A DNA stretch of 64,000 bases from Rhodococcus spongiicola (GCF_004011835.1 NZ_RKLN01000002.1:353469-417468); one strand, 5' to 3'; counted from the first letter of the stretch, positions 39,647-47,671 are shown. Numbers and translations are program-made. The notes: generated by a model from the letters alone, not told the origin.

Positions 39647-41046
39647 GTGACAGCCAGCTTCCTCGAACGTTCGAGGATCGTCGCCAGACCCTGATGGAGC
39701 CGCTGGCTCGTTCCGCCAGCCGCACTCTCGATACATCTCGCCATCGGATCGACCTATGCCTGGAGCGTCTTCAAGTCTCCACTCGAGTCGTCGATGGGCA
39801 TCTCGGGAACGGCCAGTGCGCTGCCGTTCACCGTCAGCATCGTGATGCTCGGAGCCTCGGCCGCGCTGTTCGGAACCCGCGTAGATCGCAGGGGCCCGCG
39901 ATGGGCCATGGTCGTGGCCACCTCATGCTTCTGTAGCGGCTATCTGATCGCCGCCCTCGGGGTATTCATCGAACAGTACTGGCTTGTCGTGTTCGGCTAC
40001 GGGTTCGTCGGCGGTATCGGTCTGGGTATCGGGTACATCTCCCCGGTGTCCACGCTGATGAAGTGGTTCCCTGACCGTCCCGGGATGGCGGCGGGCATGG
40101 CCATCATGGGCTTCGGTGGTGGCGCCTTGGTGGCTTCGGCGTTGGCCAACAGCCTGCTCGACGGCCTCGGTCGAGACACGGCCGGAGTTTCGGCGACCCT
40201 TCTCGTGATCGGTTGTGCCTACGCGGTATTCATGTCGTTGGGCTGGCTGCTGATCCGCGTTCCGGCGCCCGACTGGAGGCCTGTCGGCTGGGAGTCCACG
40301 CCACACAGGGCCGAATCGCTTGTCAGCACGGTGAGCGTCTCAGCGACAAGCGCGATCAAGACACCCCAGTTCTGGCTGCTCTGGATTGCCCTGTGCTTCA
40401 ACGTCACCGCGGGAATCGGCATTCTCGAGAGGGCAGCTCCGATCTTCCAGGACTTCTTCCCCACCGCGTCCAGCGCGCCACGGCTCTGGCAGTGGCGGCT
40501 GCGGGATTCGTGGCGGTCGTCTCGCTGGCCAACATCGCGGGTCGATTCGGCTGGTCGACGTTGTCCGACGTCATCGGCCGCAAGAACATGTTCCGGCTCT
40601 ATCTCGGTGGCGGTGCTCTTCTGTACCTGACGCTCGCTCTGACCACCAACGCCAACAAGGCGTTGTTCCTCGTCTGCACGATGCTGATCGTGTCCTTCTA
40701 CGGCGCAGGGTTCGCGACTGTCCCGGCATACTTGCGCGACTTGTTCGGCAGCCGGGAGGTCGGTGCGATCCACGGCAGGTTGGTTACGGCGTGGTCCGCG
40801 GCCGGCGTGCTCGGACCACTTATCGTGAACGCTGTCGCGGACTCTCAGAACGTGGCCGGCAAGAGCGGTCCGGATCTCTACATGCTGAAGTTCGGGGTCA
40901 TGATCGTGCTGTTGATCGTGGGGTTCGTCTGGAACGAGCTGATTCGGCACGTCGACCCCAAGTACCAGGAAGCCGTTCCGGCCAGGGTGGAGGACTCCGT
41001 CGGGGACTGGACTTCACATCGCAGAGAGGCGGGGCAGGAAACGTGA
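39647..41046 (+). pseudogene. Oxalate/formate-antiporter-type MFS permease, broken by a nonsense codon and a frameshift
   Basis: A GTG at 39647 with AGAAGGGG upstream starts a frame that reads VTASFLERSRIVARP, then TGA at 39692-39694, then WSRWLVPPAALSIHLAIG and STYAWSVFKSPLE, the expected OFA-family N-terminus. GGA to TGA would explain the stop. The frame continues to about 40470 (QDFFPTASSA). Homology then switches to the -1 frame (TALAVAAAGFVAVVSLANIAGRFGW and onward) up to the stop at 41046. Two lesions make an active protein unlikely. Without them it would be about 465 residues with 12 helices. A sequencing error could account for one lesion. An internal ATG at 39794 would lose the first helix. 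Confidence 0.8.
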
Positions 41047-41204
41047 CAAACACCAAACCGGCCACAGCTGCAAAGCCAGAGCACGGGTCCGGCCACCCCG
41101 TCAATCGCGGGCTCATCGCCCTCGCCTGGTTGACGGTGACCGTACCCTTCGTCTACGGGCTCTCGCAGCTCTGCGCTACGGCCTCCCATCTCTTCGGCTA
41201 CTGA
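41043..41204 (+). CDS. MFS transporter small-subunit-like membrane peptide
   Basis: A 53-residue protein whose GTG overlaps the MFS stop (GTGA). A polar 22-residue start is followed by one transmembrane helix (GLIALAWLTVTVPFVYGLSQL) and a short tail ending LFGY. Such peptides regularly follow OFA-type MFS genes in actinobacteria and are annotated as MFS small subunits. Unlike its partner here it is intact, so the damage upstream may be recent. Confidence 0.7.
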   Translation: MTNTKPATAAKPEHGSGHPVNRGLIALAWLTVTVPFVYGLSQLCATASHLFGY

Positions 41205-41640
41205 AGAAGGTCGAACACGACTGTGTCCAAGGCGACTTCGACCAGTCGATGCGCCCGAACACCGTGGTGATCGAGCAGCTTCTCGAAATGCTGTCAACTG
41301 ACCGGTATCGGCTGTGACGGTACGGAGGTCGGGGTCGATATCGAACTGACGCAAGGGTATCGGCCGGACTGGGTGACCGGGCAGAGAGCGGTCTTCCGCC
41401 TGGCGGGGTCGTCATGCCGGTCAGTGGCGGGCGTCGTTCGAGTCGGTTCGGAGGCCTGTGATGGCCGAACTCCCGTGTCGGGGGTGGGGGCAACGATGGC
41501 GTGGACGTGAGATGTGTCACGGCAGCGAGTGGCTCGCAGGGCGGCGGCGGTCGTTTCCGGGGGACTGTTCGGTTCGCTGAGCGATCGTTTGTGCTGCTCA
41601 TCGTCGTGCGTGCGGAACGTGCGATCAGAAGAGGGCGGAG
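41205..41640. other. Gene-free stretch between the MFS small-subunit gene and the first repeat-protein leader
   Basis: No gene is supported. In the plus-strand frame 41201-41317 there are 38 codons (including MRPNTVVIEQLLEML) that look protein-like and may be the end of a decayed gene. I could not name it. The right end (from about 41570) begins to resemble the upstream regions of the second and third repeat genes (GTTTGTGCTG.TCATCG). Confidence 0.35.
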
Positions 41641-41799
41641 CTGGCTATTGCGGCTGCGCCGCATGGGATTCCGCCCGGCTGATGCACGAAGCCGACGGGC
41701 GTACGTTGGGTTTTGGCCCGTCCGTCACGTAGAGGACGAGTCCCGTCGTTTCCGAAGCCCGCCAAGGCGACGGATCCGTATGTGGACCAAGGAGTATTG
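41641..41799 (+). promoter_or_regulatory. Conserved leader of secreted repeat gene 1
   Basis: This 159-nt segment is closely matched before the second and third genes. The best conserved blocks are TTGGCCCGTCCGTCA.GTAG and AGGACGAGTCCCGTCG (41714-41748), and GGCGACGGAYCCG plus ATGTGGACCAAGGAGTAT (41767-41797). A TATTGC near 41645 may be the -10 box. GTCCGTC (41720-41726) can pair with GACGGAT (41769-41775), or CGTCC (41719-41723) with GGACG (41734-41738). The two pairings exclude each other. AAGGAG (41789-41794) is the ribosome site. Confidence 0.55.
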
Positions 41800-42285
41800 A
41801 TGATGAACACAAAGACCATCTCCCGACGTCGTACTCTCGCCAAGATCGCTGTTGTCGGAGCGCTCGCTGCGCTGCCCCTCGGACTCGGAGTCGCCCCGGC
41901 CGTGGCAACGCCCAGCGCGCCGGTCTCGGCACCGATCAACGACGTCCGTCATGGGTATGGGCATGGCTTCGGATCGATCTCGGCACCAGTGAACGACGTC
42001 CGTCATGGATATGGCGGGCATGGCTTCGGTCGCGGTGGCTTCGGATCGATCTCGGCACCAGTCAACGACGTCGCCTATGGACCGCACCACGCCCAGTATC
42101 GGGGGCCAGGGTTCGGGGGACCGGGGTTCCGCCCGGGGCCGGGGCCAGGGTTCGGCGGGCCGGGGTTCCACCCAGGTCCGGGTTATGGACCGGGGTTCCG
42201 CCCGGGACCGGGTTTCGGGGGACCGGGTTTCGGGGGACCGGGTTTCGGGGGACCGGGTTTCGGGGGACCGGGTTTCGGGTCCTGA
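41800..42285 (+). CDS. Secreted Gly-rich repeat protein 1 (SISAP-repeat family, GPGFG tail)
   Basis: 161 residues, not a family I recognise. Residues 1-36 are a signal peptide: SRRRTLAKIAVVGALAALP then LGLGVAPAVA, cleaved after AVA. The arginines could also suit the Tat route. The mature part has three copies of SISAP/SAP-[IV]-N-D-V-R-H-G-Y-G, then a Pro/Gly/Phe region that ends in five GPGFG units coded by exact 15-bp repeats. It resembles elastin-like or coat-type low-complexity proteins. Its own leader and terminator make it a single-gene unit. The signal region is nearly identical to genes 2 and 3, while the tails differ. Confidence 0.75.
   Translation: MMNTKTISRRRTLAKIAVVGALAALPLGLGVAPAVATPSAPVSAPINDVRHGYGHGFGSISAPVNDVRHGYGGHGFGRGGFGSISAPVNDVAYGPHHAQYRGPGFGGPGFRPGPGPGFGGPGFHPGPGYGPGFRPGPGFGGPGFGGPGFGGPGFGGPGFGS
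42205..42279 (+). repeat. Five perfect 15-bp repeats encoding GPGFG units
   Basis: GGACCGGGTTTCGGG occurs five times without change (42205-42279), reaching the last residue before the stop of repeat gene 1. Absence of synonymous differences points to recent expansion or frequent slippage. Confidence 0.95.
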
Positions 42286-42337
42286 ACCGTCTCGCTTCTG
42301 CCGATTCCTGAGCGGCCAGTCGGTCCTGCTATCGGGT

Positions 42338-42376
42338 GATTCCACCCACCTCGCCGCCGCCGAGGTGGGTGGAATC
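42338..42376 (+). terminator. Terminator hairpin after repeat gene 1
   Basis: GATTCCACCCACCTCG (42338-42353) pairs perfectly with CGAGGTGGGTGGAATC (42361-42376), 16 bp, 7-nt loop, 52 nt after the stop. It isolates gene 1 from gene 2. Confidence 0.8.
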
Positions 42377-42514
42377 GTATGGAAGGCGAGCGTGGCTCAG
42401 TGGCCTCGGCAGGGTACTGGAGGACCGTTTCCGGGGGACCGTTCGGTTCTGTGAGTGGTAGTTTGCGCTGATCATCGTGGTGCGGCCGGAATCGATGATC
42501 GAAGGGGCCGGGAC

Positions 42515-42675
42515 CGGTTATTCCGCTTGCGCAGTACGGGATTCAGCTCCGCTGAAGCCCCACGCCGACAGGCGTACCTTGGGTTTTGGCCCGTCCGTCA
42601 CGTAGAGGACGAGTCCCGTCGGTTCCGACGCCGGCAGCAAAGGCGACGGATCCGCATGTGGACCAAGGAGTATTG
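42515..42675 (+). promoter_or_regulatory. Conserved leader of secreted repeat gene 2
   Basis: Second copy of the leader. Here CGTCG-GTTC-CGACG (about 42617-42630) makes a clean hairpin; the same stem in copy 3 has GATC as loop. The ribosome site AAGGAG and the TGATGATG start arrangement are as in copy 1. A frame through the leader (ending MWTKEY-stop) overlaps the ATG in copies 1 and 2, but its codons are not conserved as protein. Confidence 0.55.
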
Positions 42676-43179
42676 ATGATGAACACAAAGACCATCTCCC
42701 GACGTCGTACTCTCGCCAAGATCGCTGTTGTCGGAGCGCTCGCTGCGCTGCCCCTCGGGCTCGGAGTCGCCCCGGCCGTGGCTGCGCCCAGCACGCCTGT
42801 GTCGGCGCCGATCAATGATGTCCGTGGACACGGCAGCTTCGGGTCGATCTCGGCGCCGATCAACGATGTCCGTCATGGCTTCGGGCACGGCTTCGGGTCG
42901 ATCTCGGCGCCGATCAACGATGTCCGCCATGGCTTCGGGCACGGCTTCGGGTCGATCTCGGCACCAGTCAACGATGTCCGTCATGGCTATGGCGGGCATG
43001 GCTTCGGGCACGGATTCCGTGGCGGTGGCTTCGGGCACGGATTCGGTGGCGGCTTCGGATCGATCTCGGCACCAGCCAACAATGCCGATCGACATGGCTA
43101 CGGTCCGGAGCTCAGCAGAGGCCCCTTCGGGGGGCCGTTCGGCTCCGGCCCTCCCGGGCAGCTCGGATCCCTGTCCTGA
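42676..43179 (+). CDS. Secreted Gly/His-rich repeat protein 2 (SISAP-repeat family)
   Basis: 167 residues. The same signal peptide as protein 1, with cleavage after PAVA, is followed by five SISAP-type repeats of about 18 residues (FGSISAPINDVRHGFGHG), a Gly/His/Phe-rich stretch and a tail ending GQLGSLS. Repeats 2 and 3 are almost identical in DNA. His next to Gly and Tyr/Phe in every repeat would allow metal binding or aromatic stacking. No enzyme motif is seen. Own leader and terminator. Confidence 0.75.
   Translation: MMNTKTISRRRTLAKIAVVGALAALPLGLGVAPAVAAPSTPVSAPINDVRGHGSFGSISAPINDVRHGFGHGFGSISAPINDVRHGFGHGFGSISAPVNDVRHGYGGHGFGHGFRGGGFGHGFGGGFGSISAPANNADRHGYGPELSRGPFGGPFGSGPPGQLGSLS
42837..42990 (+). 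repeat. 54-bp tandem repeats inside repeat gene 2
   Basis: Units 42837-42890 and 42891-42944 differ at very few bases, and a third, partly diverged unit follows. Each encodes 18 residues (FGSISAPINDVRHGFGHG). The repeat length differs from the 60-bp unit of gene 3, so each gene has expanded on its own. Confidence 0.9.
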
Positions 43180-43241
43180 ACCGTCACGGGTCTCTCGATT
43201 CCTGAGCGAGCCCTGCTGTCGGGTGTGTCCAGCCCACCTCG

Positions 43242-43273
43242 CTCCCATGCCGCCTAATCGGTAGGCATGGGAG
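43242..43273 (+). terminator. Terminator hairpin after repeat gene 2
   Basis: CTCCCATGCC (43242-43251) pairs with GGCATGGGAG (43264-43273), 10 bp, 12-nt loop, 62 nt after the stop. The loop and stem sequence are shared with the terminator of gene 3, showing that the duplicated unit includes its terminator. Confidence 0.75.
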
Positions 43274-43718
43274 GTTGGTGGCCGACAACCTCACGAGACC
43301 GGTCCTACCCTGATCGGGTTCCCGAGCGGCACCACGATAGAAATCTGCACTCACCCGGACCGCGTCTCCAGCCTGTGGCTGGAGCGCGGCCTTCTTGTCG
43401 AGCGGGGCGCTCCTATGCCACTCGTTTGGAGGCTGTCGCGGGTCTTGTGGCAGTTGACGTAGTGGTCGCAGCGCTGTGGGGACCTGCTGTGTGTGCTGGG
43501 TGTCGCGCGTCAGCCCAGGCGGCCGAAGCACGGGACCGGCGTGAACGGGATAGGTCGCGAGCATGACCTGGTGACGTTCGTCACGGTCGTGAGCTGGTTC
43601 GGTGACGTTCGGAGGGCACTGAAGGGTCGCATTATGGAAACAGTTCGTTTGCATAGCGAGCGTTTGTGCTGATCATGGCGGTGCGGCCGGAACCGACGAT
43701 CAGAAGGGATCGCGATTG
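43274..43718. other. Gene-free stretch between repeat genes 2 and 3
   Basis: About 445 bp without a supported gene. Short frames on both strands are Arg-rich shadows. From about 43650 it is the upstream part of the third duplicated unit (GTTTGTGCTGATCATGGCGG matches GTTTGCGCTGATCATCGTGG before gene 2). The rest has no counterpart next to genes 1 or 2 and may be an insertion. Confidence 0.4.
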
Positions 43719-43878
43719 GCTATTACTCTTGCGCGGCACGGGATTCCGTCCCACTGAACCCCAACTTCGACAGGCGTACGGTGGGTCTTGGCCCGTCCGT
43801 CAGGTAGAGGACGAGTCCCGTCGGATCCGACGCCGGCAGCCAAGGCGACGGACCCGCATGTGGACCAAGGAGTATTTG
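43719..43878 (+). promoter_or_regulatory. Conserved leader of secreted repeat gene 3
   Basis: Third copy of the leader. Here the long-range pairing GTCCGTC with GACGGAC is fully Watson-Crick, whereas copies 1 and 2 have a G-U at its outer end. CGTCG-GATC-CGACG is part of a 14-bp perfect palindrome. One extra T before the start (TATTTGATG) puts the upstream frame in phase with the protein, unlike copies 1 and 2, so that frame is not conserved. Confidence 0.55.
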
Positions 43879-44394
43879 ATGAACACAAAGACCATCCCCC
43901 CACGTCGTACTCTCGCCAAGATCGCCATTGTCGGAGCGCTTGCTGCGCTTCCCCTCGGGCTCGGAGTCGCGCCGGCCATGGCAGCGCCCAGCGCGCCGGT
44001 GTCGGCACCGATCAACGACGTACGTCATGGGTACGGGCACGGCTTCGGATCGATCTCGGCACCCATCAACAATGTCGATCGCCATGGCTACGGACGCGGT
44101 AGCTTCGGATCGATCTCGGCACCCGCCAACAATGTCGATCGCCATGGCTACGGACGCGGCAGCTTCGGATCGATCTCGGCACCCGCCAACAGTGTGGATC
44201 GCCATGGCTACGGACGCGGCAGCTTCGGATCGATCTCGGCACCGATCAACGACGCCCGTTGGCACTTCGGATCGATCTCGGCGCCAATCAACGACGTCAA
44301 GCATGGCTACGGAGGGCACGGCTATGGAGGAGGACACCACGGCTATGGAGGAGGACACCACGGCTACGGAAACGAGTTCGGCAGGTACTGGTGA
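43879..44394 (+). CDS. Secreted Gly/His-rich repeat protein 3 (SISAP-repeat family)
   Basis: 171 residues. Signal peptide as in proteins 1 and 2 (PPRRTLAKIAIVG onward, cleavage after PAMA). Mature repeats are 20 residues long here (FGSISAPANNVDRHGYGRGS), three in near-exact copies, then shorter SISAP units and a tail of GYGGGHH units ending FGRYW. Positively charged and rich in His/Gly/Tyr. It may coat the cell, bind metal or polymerise. These are inferences from composition only. Confidence 0.75.
   Translation: MNTKTIPPRRTLAKIAIVGALAALPLGLGVAPAMAAPSAPVSAPINDVRHGYGHGFGSISAPINNVDRHGYGRGSFGSISAPANNVDRHGYGRGSFGSISAPANSVDRHGYGRGSFGSISAPINDARWHFGSISAPINDVKHGYGGHGYGGGHHGYGGGHHGYGNEFGRYW
44041..44240 (+). 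repeat. 60-bp tandem repeats inside repeat gene 3
   Basis: Units 44041-44100, 44101-44160 and 44161-44220 are nearly identical and a fourth begins at 44221. Each encodes 20 residues. Differences are few and mostly at the APIN/APAN and NNV/NSV codons. Confidence 0.95.
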
Positions 44395-44521
44395 CCACGG
44401 TTCCACCCGGGACCAAGGAGACTCGGAGGCTTCGACCCGCCCGCGGATTCCTGGCGTGAACCGTCTGAAGTCTCTCGGCTCCTGAGCGAGCAGTACGCCC
44501 TGTTGAAGGGGTGCTCCACCT

Positions 44522-44559
44522 CGGCTCCCATGCCGACGAATCGGTAGGGATGGGAGCCG
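44522..44559 (+). terminator. Terminator hairpin after repeat gene 3
   Basis: CGGCTCCCATGCC (44522-44534) pairs with GGGATGGGAGCCG (44547-44559) with one mismatch. CCGA and TCGG in the loop add a small inner stem. The remaining bases up to 44714 contain a TTGACG (44675-44680) that may belong to the promoter of the next gene, but no gene. Confidence 0.75.
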
Positions 44560-44714
44560 GAGGCCATCGGTTCGACGAGACCATGCGCGCACGTACCGGC
44601 TTCCGCGCCGAAGGGCGGAGAGCGGAGGTAGGCGCGCGGTCCGTTCACCAAAGCTGCACCGACGCGACACGCGGTTGACGCCCTACCGCCGGTCGGCGGC
44701 GATAGACCTGCGCC

Positions 44715-45545
44715 ATGACAACTTCGTTGGTCGAAACCGTCTGTTCTGCGCGGGAACCCGGCCTTGTCACGAGCGGGTCGCGTTACTCCCTGCTGGTCTC
44801 CTCCGACCGTGAGCACCGCGAGGCGGCGCAGCGCCTGCGTCACCGCGTGTTCTCCACCGAACCCGGCTTCGTGATCTCCCGATCTCCCGATGGGCGCGAC
44901 GCCGACAGGTTCGACGAGTTCTGCGACCATCTGTTGGTCCGTGACAACGCCTCGGGCGAGTTCGTCGGCTGCTACCGCATGCTCACGCCCGACCGGGCGG
45001 GCGCGGCTGGCGGCTACTACACCGCCACCGAGTTCGACCTGTCCACGCTGGACCCGGCCGCGCACCGGATCGTCGAGATGGGGCGCGCGTGCGTGGATCC
45101 CGCGCACCGCTCGGGTTCCGTCCTCGTTCTGATGTGGGCGGGCATCCTCCAATACCTCCAACTGACCGGTCACCACACCGTCATGGGCTGTGTCTCCGTG
45201 CCAATGCAGGACAAGCCCGATGCCGTCGCCGGCGCGAACGTGCGAGGGGTACGCGACTTCCTGCTAGATCGCCACGCCGCCGATCGGTCACGGTGGGTGC
45301 GGCCGCTGCGCCCGGTGCGGGTGGACGGGCGGCCGCTCGACGACATCGCGTCGACCGCGCGTCCCGCCGTGCCTCCGCTGCTGCGCGGCTACCTGCGGTT
45401 GGGGGCGCGGATCTGCGGCGAACCCGCGCACGATCCTGACTTCGGGGTCGCGGACTTCGTGGCGGTGCAGAGACTGGCCGACGCCGACACCCGCTATCTC
45501 GAGCGGTTGCAGCGTGCGTCGGCGGCGGTCGAGGTAGTGACGTGA
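44715..45545 (+). CDS. GNAT-fold N-acyltransferase, OlsB-like
   Basis: A 276-residue protein of the OlsB/hemolysin-type acyltransferase group: LRHRVFSTEPGF, DRFDEFCDHLLVRD, VEMGRACVDPAHRSGSVLVLMWAGI, and PPLLRGYLRLGARICGEPAHDPDFGVADF, which is the characteristic OlsB ending. OlsB joins a 3-hydroxyacyl chain from ACP to ornithine. The next gene is PlsC-like, as is OlsA, so ornithine-lipid or a related aminolipid synthesis is a reasonable guess. It corresponds to Rv3027c by position. Start and stop fit. GTGA overlap with the next gene. Confidence 0.8.
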   Translation: MTTSLVETVCSAREPGLVTSGSRYSLLVSSDREHREAAQRLRHRVFSTEPGFVISRSPDGRDADRFDEFCDHLLVRDNASGEFVGCYRMLTPDRAGAAGGYYTATEFDLSTLDPAAHRIVEMGRACVDPAHRSGSVLVLMWAGILQYLQLTGHHTVMGCVSVPMQDKPDAVAGANVRGVRDFLLDRHAADRSRWVRPLRPVRVDGRPLDDIASTARPAVPPLLRGYLRLGARICGEPAHDPDFGVADFVAVQRLADADTRYLERLQRASAAVEVVT

Positions 45546-46390
45546 GCCACCCGTGGTTTCCGACGAGCCCATGTGGTGACGGGTGTCTGCCACGGCGCCC
45601 GGATCGGGTGTCGGCTCTGACTGTGTGCGCGCGCTGGGTGGCGCTGGCGCTGACAGTATCGTGTGCGGCGCTGTTGCCTCTGGTGCGCATGTTGCCCCCC
45701 ACGGCACGGACGGCGGGTCATCGACTTCTTGCGCGGACAGCGTTGCGTGGCATCGGTATTCGGCTCGACGTCGAAGGCCGAGCGAGCAGCGGCACGGGAG
45801 GGGTGCTGGTGGTGGCGGGGCACGTCTCGTGGGCGGACGTCCTGGTGCTCGCCGCGGTGGTGCCCGGCCGCTTCGTAGCACGCGCCGACCTGGTCACGTG
45901 GCCGCTACTGGGAGGGGTGGCTCGGCGGGCGGGCATCATCCCGATCGAGCGGGCGCGTCTGCGGGAACTGCCGGGAACGGTCGCACAGGTGCGGGAATAT
46001 CTCGGTGCGGGTGAGACCGTGATCGCCTTTCCGGAGGGGACCACATGGTGCGGGCAGGCGTTCGGCCGATTCCGGCCGGCGCTGTTTCAGGCGGCGATCG
46101 ACGCCGATTGCCTCGTGCTGCCGGTGTCGATCGACTACGTCACCGCGTCGGGCGAACGGACGACGGGTCCGAGCTTCGTCGGCGACGAGGGCATCGGAGT
46201 CTCGATCCGGCGGGTCCTGCGCAGCCGTGGCCTGAGGGTGGAGGTCGTCTTGGGCGCCCCCCAGGTCGCGGGATCCTCCCGACGCGAACTCGCGCGGCGG
46301 TGCGACCGGCACGTCCGGCGCCGCACCGATGACGGCACCCGACGGATCCTCGCTCAGCTGGAGGGACAACGTCACCAGTCGGCTGCGTGA
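45542..46390 (+). CDS. PlsC-type lysophospholipid/lyso-aminolipid acyltransferase
   Basis: A 282-residue membrane-associated acyltransferase. An N-terminal hydrophobic segment (WVALALTVSCAALLPLV) precedes the catalytic GHVSWADVLVLA (H-x4-D), GIIPIERAR and FPEGTTWCG motifs of the glycerol-phosphate acyltransferase family. The Asn before His that is common in the motif is Gly here. The GTG start overlaps the stop of the OlsB-like gene by 4 nt. Together the two would add two acyl chains to one head group. The true acceptor is not shown. Confidence 0.85.
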   Translation: MSHPWFPTSPCGDGCLPRRPDRVSALTVCARWVALALTVSCAALLPLVRMLPPTARTAGHRLLARTALRGIGIRLDVEGRASSGTGGVLVVAGHVSWADVLVLAAVVPGRFVARADLVTWPLLGGVARRAGIIPIERARLRELPGTVAQVREYLGAGETVIAFPEGTTWCGQAFGRFRPALFQAAIDADCLVLPVSIDYVTASGERTTGPSFVGDEGIGVSIRRVLRSRGLRVEVVLGAPQVAGSSRRELARRCDRHVRRRTDDGTRRILAQLEGQRHQSAA

Positions 46391-46444
46391 GGCGGATCGC
46401 TGCGGACACGCCGCTTCCGGGTGAACCGCTATCCTTGACGAGCT

Positions 46445-47671
46445 ATGTCCTCGTCTGCTCACAGCTCTGCCGTCTACCTCGACCACGCCGCGACCACACC
46501 CATGTACCCGGCCGCGATCGAGGCGATGGCCGAGGTCTTCGCGACTGTGGGCAACGCCTCGTCGCTCCACGGATCGGGCCGGTCGGCCCGACGTCGGATC
46601 GAGGAGTCGCGCGAATCTGTCGCGGCGGGCCTCGGAGCCCGTCCATCCGAGGTGATCTTCACCTCCGGTGGCACAGAAAGTGACAACCTCGCGGTCAAGG
46701 GCATCTTCTGGGCGCGGCGTGATGCCGATCCCCGGCGCACCCGGATCCTCGCGAGCGCCGTCGAGCACCACGCCGTCCTCGACGCCGTCGAGTGGCTCGT
46801 CGAACACGAGGGCGCCCAGGTGACGTGGCTGCCGGTGGACGAGCGCGGCGCGGTGCCCCCTGAAGTGGTGCGGGCCGCGTTGGAGGTGCACTCGGAGGAG
46901 GCGGCGCTCGTGACCGTCATGTGGGCCAACAACGAGACCGGGACGATCAACCGGATCGAAGACATAGCTGCGATTGCGTCCGCATACGACGTTCCGATCC
47001 ACAGTGACGCAGTCCAGGCCGCGGCTCACCTACCCATCGACTTCGCGGCCAGCGGCCTGTCCGCGCTGAGTGTCACCGGACACAAGCTCGGCGGCCCACA
47101 GGGGGTCGGCGCGCTGTTGCTCGGGCGCCAGGTTTCGTGCGTACCACTGTCGCACGGCGGTGGGCACGAGCGAGACCTGCGATCCGGAACCCAGGACACC
47201 GCGTCGATCGTCGCCCTGGCCTCGGCCGTGCGGATCACGACATCCGAGATACACACGCGTAGCGGCGAGCTGATCATGTTGCGGGACAAGCTGATCGACG
47301 GTGTGCAAGGGATCGCTCCGGATGCGGTTCTCAACGGCCCGGCCGGAACCGGACGTCTTCCGGGTAACGCACACTTCACTTTTCCTGGGTGCGAGGGTGA
47401 TTCGTTGCTCATGCTGCTCGACGTCGCAGGGGTCGAGTGCTCGACCGGTTCGGCGTGTACGGCGGGTGTGGCGAGCGCGAGTCACGTGCTGACCGCAATG
47501 GGCGTCGATCCCGTCGTGGCGCGTGGTTCGCTGCGCTTCTCGTTGGGGCACACGTCGACCGATCGCGACGTCGAGACGCTGCTGTCCGCGCTGCCGCAGG
47601 TGATCGAACGTGCCCGTGCCGCTGGACTGGCAGGTGCCGGTGCCTCGGGAACAAACGGAGGGAATCGTTAG
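46445..47671 (+). CDS. Cysteine desulfurase (IscS/NifS type)
   Basis: A 408-residue PLP enzyme that takes sulfur from cysteine. [13 protein letters not shown] opens the fold, [15 protein letters not shown] binds PLP phosphate, the Schiff-base Lys is in [12 protein letters not shown], and the persulfide Cys is in [10 protein letters not shown]. The next gene is the tRNA thiouridylase MnmA, separated by no bases (TAG-ATG), so it likely supplies sulfur for tRNA thiolation. TATCCT lies 9 nt before the ATG. Confidence 0.94.
   Translation: MSSSAHSSAVYLDHAATTPMYPAAIEAMAEVFATVGNASSLHGSGRSARRRIEESRESVAAGLGARPSEVIFTSGGTESDNLAVKGIFWARRDADPRRTRILASAVEHHAVLDAVEWLVEHEGAQVTWLPVDERGAVPPEVVRAALEVHSEEAALVTVMWANNETGTINRIEDIAAIASAYDVPIHSDAVQAAAHLPIDFAASGLSALSVTGHKLGGPQGVGALLLGRQVSCVPLSHGGGHERDLRSGTQDTASIVALASAVRITTSEIHTRSGELIMLRDKLIDGVQGIAPDAVLNGPAGTGRLPGNAHFTFPGCEGDSLLMLLDVAGVECSTGSACTAGVASASHVLTAMGVDPVVARGSLRFSLGHTSTDRDVETLLSALPQVIERARAAGLAGAGASGTNGGNR

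Noticed and set aside
37436-39736. A 766-codon minus-strand frame opposite etfBA (and similar long frames opposite nrdE, gatA, ligA, the helicase and MoaC)
   Set aside because: These mirror the high-GC third positions of the real genes. They are rich in Arg, Asp, Gly and Val, with no homology or ribosome sites.
41201-41317. A 38-codon protein-like fragment (containing MRPNTVVIEQLLEML) as a gene
   Set aside because: It has no start with a ribosome site and I could not link it to a family. At most it is a decayed remnant.
41501-42678. A conserved upstream frame ending RMWTKEY that overlaps the starts of repeat genes 1 and 2, as a leader peptide gene
   Set aside because: Between copies nearly all codon differences change the amino acid, copy 2 has lost frame upstream, and copy 3 has an extra T that removes the stop. 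The DNA or RNA is conserved, not the peptide.
41641-43878. c-di-AMP (ydaO-type) riboswitch before the secreted repeat genes
   Set aside because: This riboswitch often precedes secreted proteins in actinobacteria, but its conserved blocks (GGGGGA...; AACCTCGTAGGCG) are absent.
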